From: an uncultured Bacilli bacterium
Lineage (GTDB): Bacteria; Bacillota_I; Bacilli_A; RF39; UBA660
Reading direction: 5' to 3'
Assembly (NCBI GenBank): GCA_944363745.1
Contig: CALVVD010000005.1
Location: 1-20,120 of the forward strand
DNA: 20,120 nt
The position numbers and the translations under genes are program-made. Positions 15,300-20,120 of this stretch are shown one piece after another. Position 1 is the stretch's first letter. Each line of letters begins with the position of its first letter. The notes below the pieces were generated by a model, which was given only the letters and a program-made list of their open reading frames with translations, was not told the DNA's origin and searched no databases.

Positions 15300-16054
15300 G
15301 TTTTGTCTCTTTTAAATGAATATTTCATAAAATCATCAAGAATATCATATTTATCATCTTTTTTTCTGTAATTAATATATACATATTGTAGAATAGATAA
15401 GGCATCATCTTTACCATCTTTAGTAATTATTTTAGATATTTTTTCTTTTGATATTTCATGATTTACTAATGTATGCATATTCCATTTATCTACTATAATG
15501 CTATCAATATTACTGTAATTACCATACATTTCTTTAGCATAAAGATATCTAGTGGGATTTCCTTTATTTTTTTCTTTTAAATTATATTTTTTTATTTCAT
15601 CAATATCATCATATTTAAAATCTATTTCCTCTTCTAAATTTAATAATAAATACTTTTGTGTCTTTATTCCTTCATATATCTTTTCAAAAACTTTTTCTTT
15701 CTTTTCTTCATCTTTTAAATAATCTTTAGATAAAAATTCATCTAACCACTCTTCTATTAGCTTTTTTATTTCTTTTATCTGCTTTCCTTTATAAAAATCA
15801 TAGCCATCCACTTCATTAAATGCTCTATGAAATTTATATTTAATCCAAACGTCTAGATTTTGTAGAAGGCCATCAAAGCCTTTACTAAAAAATATCTTTG
15901 AAGTTTTTTCTAATCCATTTGAATTAATTCCTATCTGTGGTTGTAACCCTACTTCTTGTATATTCATTAGATTTTCTTCTCCTGTAAAGTGGAAAAAAGA
16001 ACCTTTTAAACTATCATTTAGGATTACTGTTTTTATATAATTTTTATCTGTCAT
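15290..16054 (-). CDS. Hypothetical protein with ADP-ribosyltransferase-like N-terminal pattern
   Basis: 254 residues, soluble, highly charged, no signal peptide. Near the N-terminus SFFHFTGEENLMNIQEVGL (19-37) resembles the His-bearing first strand and helix of the ADP-ribosyltransferase-like fold (KptA/Tpt1, DarT and related proteins: xHFT..NL..I...GL). A second conserved-looking stretch is KTSKIFFSKGFDGLLQNLDVW (50-70). I recognise no reliable glutamate or arginine partner, so enzyme activity is uncertain. An extended -10 promoter (TGCTATACT, 16078-16086) and its own terminator make it a single-gene unit. Neighbours suggest no partner antitoxin. The family call is inference from pattern memory only. 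Confidence 0.75.
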   Translation of the reverse strand: MTDKNYIKTVILNDSLKGSFFHFTGEENLMNIQEVGLQPQIGINSNGLEKTSKIFFSKGFDGLLQNLDVWIKYKFHRAFNEVDGYDFYKGKQIKEIKKLIEEWLDEFLSKDYLKDEEKKEKVFEKIYEGIKTQKYLLLNLEEEIDFKYDDIDEIKKYNLKEKNKGNPTRYLYAKEMYGNYSNIDSIIVDKWNMHTLVNHEISKEKISKIITKDGKDDALSILQYVYINYRKKDDKYDILDDFMKYSFKRDKTNE

Positions 16055-16077
16055 TAGTTATCACTACTTTCAAATAC

Positions 16078-16086
16078 AGTATAGCA
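16078..16086 (-). promoter_or_regulatory. Extended -10 promoter element of the ART-like gene
   Basis: Minus strand TGC-TATACT with no clear -35. It lies between the end of the DUF218 gene and the ATG at 16054 and matches the element at 7424-7432. Confidence 0.5.
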
Positions 16087-16111
16087 TGTATACTATTAAA
16101 AAATAGAGTTA

Positions 16112-16702
16112 TTATTTAACTAAGTTATATTTAATTAATCTTTCTAGTTCTCCTTTAATTATCTCTTTAGCTTTACTTTCTTTATACCAAGCATCTTTTG
16201 GTACTAAAGTAGCATAACTAGGAACGAGATAAAAGTTTAGATTAGTTATATTATTTTTTGTTAGTTCTTTTTCTAAAGTAAGTTTTACTCTTAATAAGTG
16301 TTGAGAACTACTAACAATAATTACATTATGATAGTTATCTTTTATTAGTTTTAGAGAATTTATAATATTTTCTTTAGTATTATGACTAATAGACTCTATT
16401 ATTAAATCATCTTTATTTATACCATGAGTAATAGCATATATATAATATTTTTCATATTCATACATTTGATCCTTTGATAAGTAGTTAGCTCCACTTATTA
16501 AGATTTTTAGATTATATTTTTTTGATAATTCTACAGCTTTTTCTATTCTTTTAATGGAACTACTAGCAAGAACTATAATTAAATCAGGGGAAGTTATTTC
16601 ATCATGAAAATTAAACATTAAATTATTAATTTTCTCTATATCATCTTTAGTTAGATTATCATTATCTAATTTAGTTATTAAATATTTTATTTCTTTTTTC
16701 AT
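16112..16702 (-). CDS. YdcF-like DUF218 domain protein
   Basis: 196 residues, no membrane segment. The DUF218 pattern is clear: PDLIIVLASSS (39-49), KILISGANY (66-74), HGINKDDLIIESISHNTKEN (93-112) and NVIIVSSSQHLLR (126-138) match the Rossmann-like core, including the E.S.NT.EN and SS..HL.R motifs. E. coli YdcF binds S-adenosylmethionine and SanA/ElyC relatives affect envelope integrity; no activity is established for this branch. The N-terminal 35 residues are helical and may be a family extension. AGAAGG serves as ribosome binding site and is part of a possible hairpin (16710-16728). Likely its own transcript. Confidence 0.85.
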   Translation of the reverse strand: MKKEIKYLITKLDNDNLTKDDIEKINNLMFNFHDEITSPDLIIVLASSSIKRIEKAVELSKKYNLKILISGANYLSKDQMYEYEKYYIYAITHGINKDDLIIESISHNTKENIINSLKLIKDNYHNVIIVSSSQHLLRVKLTLEKELTKNNITNLNFYLVPSYATLVPKDAWYKESKAKEIIKGELERLIKYNLVK

Positions 16703-16707
16703 TATGC

Positions 16708-16797
16708 ACCTTCTAAAATGATTAGAAGTTTTAATTTAATATTTGACAAGTTTTACGGTTACAGTCGCAAAACTTTTTGTTTTTTGACTTTTTGCGA
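16708..16797 (-). promoter_or_regulatory. Leader region of the DUF218 gene with alternative hairpins and a possible promoter
   Basis: Minus strand, 5' to 3': TCGCAAAA (16790-16797) can pair with TTTTGCGA (16765-16772), and the overlapping AAGTTTTGCG (16766-16775) can instead pair with CGTAAAACTT (16748-16757, one mismatch). A third hairpin, CTTCTAA/TTAGAAG (16722-16728 with 16710-16716), covers the ribosome binding site. A rival reading is a promoter TTGTCA (16743-16748), 17 bases, TCTAAT (16720-16725), which would put most of this upstream of transcription. No U-tract follows the first hairpin. Confidence 0.35.
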
Positions 16798-16804
16798 TTA
16801 TAAA

Positions 16805-17323
16805 TTATTTTAAGAAGAAGCTGAAAATAAAGTCTATTATCATTAATATTAAGAGAATTAGAGAAATAAATTTAGGTATTTTTTCTATGAATTTATCTGT
16901 TAGAGGTTTTACTATATAAAGAAATATAAGACAAGCGATACCCCAACCTAGACTTACTTCTAAAGCGATATATTTACCAAAGTTAAATTTTAAATCAGTA
17001 TAATCCCAAAAGCTTTTATGAAAAACAAATTCTGTTAAGTATCCTCCTATTAGTTCTAATATTGTTAAGATAATTGTTACTGTTAAGAAAAGAATAATAA
17101 TCTTTAAAGTTCGATTTAATTTTACTCTATTAAAAACTAATCTTGTTAAGAAGATCATTATAATTACACCAAATCCATATATAGGCATCCATGGCCCATA
17201 GAAAGGATTATTAGTAAAACTTCCTCTTGTTATTAAATGCATTATATTTTCAAAAAGAAAACCAAAGAAGGAAAATAAAAGAAAATTATTTAAGTAATAA
17301 TATAGATTCTTTTTTGTTGTCAT
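16805..17323 (-). CDS. Putative membrane protein of the CmpB/DUF1113 family (putative ABC transporter type IV)
   Basis: 172 residues with about five membrane helices (roughly 11-30, 50-65, 73-97, 117-138, 151-170). The loop FYGPWMPIYGFG (41-52) after the first helix (FFGFLFENIMH) is the signature of Pfam PF06541, a widespread Firmicute family of uncharacterised small membrane proteins. Its name as ABC transporter is historical; no ATP-binding subunit lies beside it. AGGTGAAATTTT precedes the ATG. It follows the Nudix gene by 49 bases on the same strand and may be transcribed with it. Confidence 0.85.
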   Translation of the reverse strand: MTTKKNLYYYLNNFLLFSFFGFLFENIMHLITRGSFTNNPFYGPWMPIYGFGVIIMIFLTRLVFNRVKLNRTLKIIILFLTVTIILTILELIGGYLTEFVFHKSFWDYTDLKFNFGKYIALEVSLGWGIACLIFLYIVKPLTDKFIEKIPKFISLILLILMIIDFIFSFFLK

Positions 17324-17372
17324 AAAATTTCACCTATTTTTATTATTAACAATTTTCTATATATTATTATAA

Positions 17373-17765
17373 TTACATTAGATTATTTTCTATTAGATAA
17401 GGAATAACATATTTTTCTAAAATACTTCCTAATTTTATACCTTTATCTTTATAATTTTTATCTATCCATATGGCTTCTTTAATTTCATTATTACAAATTA
17501 TTTTTCCTTCTACTTTAACTAAATATGTTTTTACACAGATAGGATTATTAGAAAAACAAGCCTTGTCATAATATTCGTCTATATATTCAGCATCTATTAA
17601 ATCAACAGATAATTCTTCTTTTAGTTCTCTTTTTAAAGTTTCTAAATCTGTTTCATTATTTTCTCTTTTTCCACCTGGAATAATACATTCTTCTTTATTA
17701 TTATTTTTTCTTTCTACTAATATTTTCTTATCTTTTAAAATTATTCCTCCTACTTTATCTATCAT
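17373..17765 (-). CDS. Nudix hydrolase
   Basis: 130 residues. The Nudix box runs from Gly32 (GGKRENNE, 31-38) to RELKEEL (46-52): G-x5-E-x7-R-E-L-x-E-E is intact, including Glu50 and Glu51 for Mg2+ binding; the usual Gly after it is Ser53. The N-terminal strand VGGIILKDKKILVERK and PGGK are typical of the MutT-like group that cleaves nucleoside diphosphates linked to another group. No extra domain shows the substrate. Ribosome binding site AAAGGAGATT. An extended -10 (TGATATAAT, 17793-17801) lies upstream. Confidence 0.92.
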   Translation of the reverse strand: MIDKVGGIILKDKKILVERKNNNKEECIIPGGKRENNETDLETLKRELKEELSVDLIDAEYIDEYYDKACFSNNPICVKTYLVKVEGKIICNNEIKEAIWIDKNYKDKGIKLGSILEKYVIPYLIENNLM

Positions 17766-17792
17766 GGGCTAATCTCCTTTCAATTTATAGCA

Positions 17793-17801
17793 ATTATATC
17801 A
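17793..17801 (-). promoter_or_regulatory. Extended -10 promoter element of the Nudix gene
   Basis: Minus strand TGA-TATAAT, a full consensus extended -10, about 28 bases before the ATG at 17765. No good -35 is seen; the preceding terminator occupies that place. Confidence 0.6.
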
Positions 17802-17807
17802 TAATAC

Positions 17808-17837
17808 AAAAAGAAACTCTAATTTCTAGAGCTTCTT
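17808..17837 (-). terminator. Terminator of the YjcZ-like small-protein transcript
   Basis: Minus strand arms AAGAAgCTCT (17828-17837) and AGAGtTTCTT (17811-17820) pair with one mismatch around a 7-base loop, followed by TTT. It comes just after the stop of the 41-residue protein. Confidence 0.65.
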
Positions 17838-17839
17838 AA

Positions 17840-17965
17840 TTAATAAGTCATACAAGAACCTAAGATAATAGCTAGTAAGATGTATAAAACAATTATGATT
17901 ACAAAGCTATTTCTTGGTCTAGAACAGCAGCTAGTAGTTACTGTTTGATTATTTGAACAAGACAT
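17840..17965 (-). CDS. YjcZ-like small hydrophobic protein, 41 aa
   Basis: A 41-residue protein: N-terminal polar part with a Cys pair (MSCSNNQTVTTSCCSRPRNS), then one membrane helix FVIIIVLYILLAIILGSC. The F-x-I-I-x-V-L-x-I-L-L-x-I-I-x-G pattern is that of the YjcZ family of tiny proteins found in spore formers. AAGGAGGTG precedes the ATG, 22 bases after the stop of the 26-residue partner; a terminator follows, so the two form one transcript. It is too short for many gene finders. A single-helix toxin is the main alternative. Confidence 0.8.
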   Translation of the reverse strand: MSCSNNQTVTTSCCSRPRNSFVIIIVLYILLAIILGSCMTY

Positions 17966-17987
17966 TTTTACACCTCCTTATTATATC

Positions 17988-18068
17988 TTAGATATAGGCA
18001 CCTATAATTATAACTAGTAAGATAAATAATACTAATATAATAGCGCTGTTTGAATTACAATTACCCAT
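17988..18068 (-). CDS. YjcZ-like small hydrophobic protein, 26 aa
   Basis: A 26-residue protein: MGNCNSNSA, then the helix IILVLFILLVIIIGAYI, very close to the YjcZ-family helix pattern (VLFILLxIIxG). AAGGAGGATT lies 5 bases before the ATG, a stronger ribosome binding site than chance would give. First of two tandem small genes; a sequence matching the sigma-K promoter consensus stands at 18101-18129. Family function is unknown; members are linked with sporulation in Bacillus. Confidence 0.78.
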   Translation of the reverse strand: MGNCNSNSAIILVLFILLVIIIGAYI

Positions 18069-18100
18069 AACTTAATCCTCCTTTTTTCTAGTGTTCACAT

Positions 18101-18129
18101 TATTCTATGGTAAATATTTAAAAAGTGTG
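18101..18129 (-). promoter_or_regulatory. Sigma-K-like (late mother-cell) promoter for the YjcZ-like pair
   Basis: Minus strand: CACA (18126-18129), exactly 16 bases, CATAGAATA (18101-18109). This fits the B. subtilis sigma-K consensus mACm-(16-17)-CATAnnnTA at every fixed position. No good sigma-A -35 fits the same -10. Chance matches are possible in AT-rich DNA. Confidence 0.45.
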
Positions 18130-18148
18130 ATAAATTTACCTTATTTAT

Positions 18149-18177
18149 TTGCAAGTTAAGGAAGTTAATGCTATTAT
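18149..18177 (+). promoter_or_regulatory. Sigma-A promoter of prsA
   Basis: TTGCAA (18149-18154), 17-base spacer, TATTAT (18172-18177), with the start codon at 18217. It is divergent from the small-protein promoter at 18101-18129. Confidence 0.6.
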
Positions 18178-18216
18178 ATTTATTGAGTTAATTAGAAAAT
18201 TTAGGAGGAAAGTTAA

Positions 18217-19218
18217 ATGAAGAAAGTTATAAAATTAACTGGTTGTGCTTTAGCTATAGTATTATGTTTCCTTGTAACAGGATGTGGCAACAATGCTGAA
18301 CTTAAAGATAATCATACTGTAGTTAGTACTGATGAAGGAAAAATATCAGCTGATACATTATATGAAGAATTAAGAGATAAATATGGTATTAATGTTTTAG
18401 TTGATATGATAGATCATCAGTTACTTGATGAAAAGTATAAAACTGATGATGTTGAAGAAGAGACTATTAATTCACAAATCGAACAAATGAAGTCTCAATA
18501 TAATAATGATGAGGAAGCTTTTCAAGCTGCTATTACTCAATATTTAGGTGTAGAAGATGAAGATGAGTTAAGAGATATGTTATCACTTGAATATAAGAGG
18601 AACTTAGCAATTGAAGATCATGTTGAAGATAGTATTACTGATGATGAAATAGAAAAATACTATAATGATGAAGTTATTGGTGATATAAAAGTTAGACATA
18701 TTTTGATTAGTCCTGAGGTTAATGATGATATGTCTACAGAAGAAAAACAAGAAGCTGAGGATAAAGCTAAGAAAGAAGCAGAAGATTTAATCAAACAATT
18801 AGATGATGGCGCCGACTTTGAAGAGTTAGCTAAAAAATATTCTGATGATACTGGTAGTGCTAAAAATGGTGGCCTTATTGATTATTTTAACAAAGATGAT
18901 AATATGGATGAGGCTTTCTTAAATGCTTCTATTGATCTTAAAAAAGGAGAATATACAGAAGAGCCAGTAAAATCTAGTTATGGTTATCATATAATCTTAA
19001 AAGTTGATCAAAAAGATAAACCTAAACTAAAGAAAGTTAAAGATGATATAATAAAAACTCTTGCGGAAGATAAATTAAATGATGATCCTGCTCTTAAATA
19101 TAATGCTTTAATAGAAATTAGAGAAAAAGCAGGAATTGATTTTAAAGATGACAGCTTAAAGAAAGATTATGATGATTTAATGAAACAGCTAATAGATAGT
19201 GTTAGCAGTACTAATTAA
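18217..19218 (+). CDS. prsA: PrsA-like foldase lipoprotein (parvulin-type peptidyl-prolyl isomerase)
   Basis: 333 residues. A lipoprotein signal peptide ends in LVTGC, with Cys23 the lipidated residue. Residues about 35-150 form the acidic SurA/PrsA N-terminal helical domain; residues 158-263 are a PpiC/parvulin domain with KVRHILIS at its start, ADFEELAKKYSDD, NGGLIDYF and SYGYHIIL; a charged helical tail follows. It helps exported proteins fold on the outer face of the membrane and fits the surface-protein load of this window. GGAGGAAAG precedes the ATG. The sequence is strongly acidic. Its own promoter and a strong terminator make it monocistronic. Confidence 0.93.
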   Translation: MKKVIKLTGCALAIVLCFLVTGCGNNAELKDNHTVVSTDEGKISADTLYEELRDKYGINVLVDMIDHQLLDEKYKTDDVEEETINSQIEQMKSQYNNDEEAFQAAITQYLGVEDEDELRDMLSLEYKRNLAIEDHVEDSITDDEIEKYYNDEVIGDIKVRHILISPEVNDDMSTEEKQEAEDKAKKEAEDLIKQLDDGADFEELAKKYSDDTGSAKNGGLIDYFNKDDNMDEAFLNASIDLKKGEYTEEPVKSSYGYHIILKVDQKDKPKLKKVKDDIIKTLAEDKLNDDPALKYNALIEIREKAGIDFKDDSLKKDYDDLMKQLIDSVSSTN

Positions 19219-19238
19219 GATAAAAAAATTAATATTTA

Positions 19239-19272
19239 AAGAGAAGTACCATTTTAGTTACTTCTCTTTTTT
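19239..19272 (+). terminator. Intrinsic terminator of prsA
   Basis: A 10-base perfect stem, AAGAGAAGTA (19239-19248) with TACTTCTCTT (19259-19268), a 10-base loop and a T-run that continues directly into the next gene's -35 box. Confidence 0.85.
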
Positions 19273-19299
19273 GACAAATTTATATTTTTGTGATATAAT
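19271..19299 (+). promoter_or_regulatory. Full-consensus sigma-A promoter of the 228-aa gene
   Basis: TTGACA (19271-19276), 17-base spacer, TGA-TATAAT (-10 at 19294-19299, extended). Both hexamers and the spacing match consensus exactly, so strong constitutive expression is expected. The -35 shares its first bases with the prsA terminator tract. Confidence 0.85.
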
Positions 19300-19330
19300 A
19301 TGCGTCGCTAGGAAAGAAAGGGATGAAATA

Positions 19331-20017
19331 ATGAAAAAAGAATTAGATGAAGTAACAAAACAAAAACTAATAGATATACATAAAAAAGTTAAAGAAGACT
19401 TTAGTCAATTTCCATTTATTAAGACAACTGATGATCTCTTTAAATGGCGAGAGGTAGTTAAAGAAAACAGCACTGATGAACATGGTTATTATGACAAATC
19501 ACTTCGTAATGAGAGGATTGAAAAAGCTATTAAAGGGAATAGTTCTTTAGAATTACTTTATGATTGGTCAAAATGTTATAGAATGATTGATAGAACTAAA
19601 GCTGCTTTAAATCTAACAAGATATGAATTAGGTATTTCAGATCCTAATTATTGTAGAATTAAAGCTGCTCCTATTTTGCATAATTATCTTGCAAAGCAAG
19701 GAAAAGCTAATGAAAAGAACTTATTCTGTGCTTTAAGAATTCCTGAAATAATTTTAAGTAATGGTAAGCTATCAGAGCAAAGAACAATAAACTCGCATGA
19801 GGAGTTTGAAAGAGTTATTGTTAAAGAGGAAGATAGACAACCTTGGCCTGCTGTTTTATTTATTACTTTACTTAAGGCTTATGGAATTGAAGGAAAAGAT
19901 TTAATTGCTGTAGGAAGAAAAGTAGAAGCTTTAGGTATTAATTATATTAATTTAATGCAAGATAGTTGTTCTAAAACAGATGAAGAGGCAGTAGTATATA
20001 AATATGTAAAACGATAG
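19331..20017 (+). CDS. Hypothetical soluble protein, unknown family
   Basis: 228 residues from the ATG at 19331, chosen because AAAGGGATG precedes it and the perfect promoter at 19271-19299 lies inside any longer frame. It has no signal peptide or membrane helix and looks mostly helical: a charged N-terminal helix (KKELDEVTKQKLIDIHKKVKED), a central block YDWSKCYRMIDRTKAALNLTRYEL (about 81-104), and a C-terminal region with PWPAVLFITLLKAYGIEGKDL. I do not recognise a family or catalytic motif. It stands alone between two terminators. A housekeeping regulatory or nucleic-acid-binding role is possible but not shown. Confidence 0.75.
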   Translation: MKKELDEVTKQKLIDIHKKVKEDFSQFPFIKTTDDLFKWREVVKENSTDEHGYYDKSLRNERIEKAIKGNSSLELLYDWSKCYRMIDRTKAALNLTRYELGISDPNYCRIKAAPILHNYLAKQGKANEKNLFCALRIPEIILSNGKLSEQRTINSHEEFERVIVKEEDRQPWPAVLFITLLKAYGIEGKDLIAVGRKVEALGINYINLMQDSCSKTDEEAVVYKYVKR

Positions 20018-20039
20018 AAATTTAAGATTCTATCGTTTT
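20008..20039. terminator. Strong hairpin terminator after the 228-aa gene
   Basis: A 12-base perfect stem, AAAACGATAGAA (20008-20019) with TTCTATCGTTTT (20028-20039), and an 8-base loop; the stop codon lies in the left arm and TTTTATTT follows. It can also work in the opposite direction. Confidence 0.85.
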
Positions 20040-20043
20040 ATTT

Positions 20044-20120
20044 GAGTCTGTAAATAAAATTGTGTAAATAGAAACTTCTCCATGATAAAATAGAAGAAAT
20101 GGAGAGGTTTTTATATGAAA
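20044..20120 (+). mobile_element. Possible left end of an IS256-type insertion sequence
   Basis: GAGTCTGTAAATAAAATTGT at 20044 followed by GTAAATAG has the TGTGTAAA-type terminal sequence I associate with IS256-family inverted repeats. It is followed by a TGATAAAAT extended -10, a small hairpin (20077-20083 with 20099-20105) masking GGAGAGG, and a start codon at 20115. The rest, including the transposase and right end, is outside the window, so the call rests on the end sequence alone. Confidence 0.35.
20115..20120 (+). CDS. Start of a gene cut by the window edge (perhaps a transposase)
   Basis: Only ATGAAA is visible. GGAGAGG 8 bases upstream is a good ribosome binding site, so a real gene very probably begins here. 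Its identity cannot be read; the IS256-like flank suggests a transposase. Confidence 0.45.

Noticed and set aside
17840..18068. Reading the two mini-proteins as a type I toxin-antitoxin locus
   Set aside because: Both resemble YjcZ proteins, lie in one operon with normal ribosome binding sites, and I see no antisense RNA promoter opposing them.
19199..19330. Longer N-terminus for the 228-aa gene
   Set aside because: It would run through the prsA stop, its terminator and a perfect promoter; ATG 19331 has the ribosome binding site.
1..20120. CRISPR arrays, tRNA or rRNA genes, or a defence island
   Set aside because: No regularly spaced repeats, no cloverleaf or rRNA-like segments and no recognisable nuclease, helicase or restriction genes were seen.

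Overview
The window is very AT-rich DNA from a low-GC Firmicute. Codons are strongly A/T-biased and Shine-Dalgarno sequences of the AAAGGAGG / AAGGTGATAAT type precede most genes. The SUF operon has the Gram-positive order sufC-sufD-sufS-sufU-sufB, and there are a lipoteichoic-acid-synthase-like protein, a sortase with a TPNTA-type anchored surface protein, and a PrsA lipoprotein, so this is a monoderm cell. UGA is a stop (ends of sufD and pdp) and Trp is UGG, so the code is standard and not the Mycoplasma code. An uncultured gut member of the Bacilli/Mollicutes-related lineages is a reasonable guess, but the species cannot be read from the window. There is no rRNA, tRNA or CRISPR array, and no gene-free stretch exceeds about 155 bases.

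Layout. (1) 1-7452, minus strand: two linked surface clusters. The upstream one starts at an extended -10 promoter (7424-7452) and holds a thioester-domain surface adhesin, a sortase and a polytopic membrane protein. The second starts at a similar promoter (4851-4879) and holds an LtaS-like phosphotransferase, an anchored extracytoplasmic protein, a fused alkaline-phosphatase-type phosphodiesterase/Cof-type HAD protein, and the start of an S4-domain pseudouridine synthase cut by the window edge. (2) 7449-9570, minus: pyrimidine-nucleoside phosphorylase, a small XRE regulator and a short single-strand DNA-binding protein, separated by hairpin terminators and a clear promoter. (3) 9723-14090, minus: the complete SUF iron-sulfur cluster assembly operon with a half-length SufD, a TTGACA promoter and an AU-rich terminator. 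(4) 14231-15280, plus, divergent from suf: an unknown membrane-anchored protein and a HIT hydrolase. (5) 15290-18068, minus: an ADP-ribosyltransferase-like unknown, a DUF218/YdcF-like protein, a CmpB-type membrane protein, a Nudix hydrolase and two previously unlisted mini-proteins (41 and 26 aa) of the YjcZ type found in spore formers, preceded by a sequence matching the sigma-K promoter consensus. (6) 18217-20120, plus: PrsA foldase, an unknown 228-aa protein behind a perfect sigma-A promoter, and at the edge what may be the left end of an IS256-type insertion sequence.

The first 7.4 kb reads as a cell-envelope block: making a polyanionic wall polymer, anchoring a covalently adhesive surface protein, and accessory membrane proteins. 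The best second looks are the thioester adhesin with its arginine-less sortase, the in-frame phosphodiesterase-HAD fusion with an intact internal ribosome binding site, and the YjcZ-like pair behind a sigma-K-like promoter.
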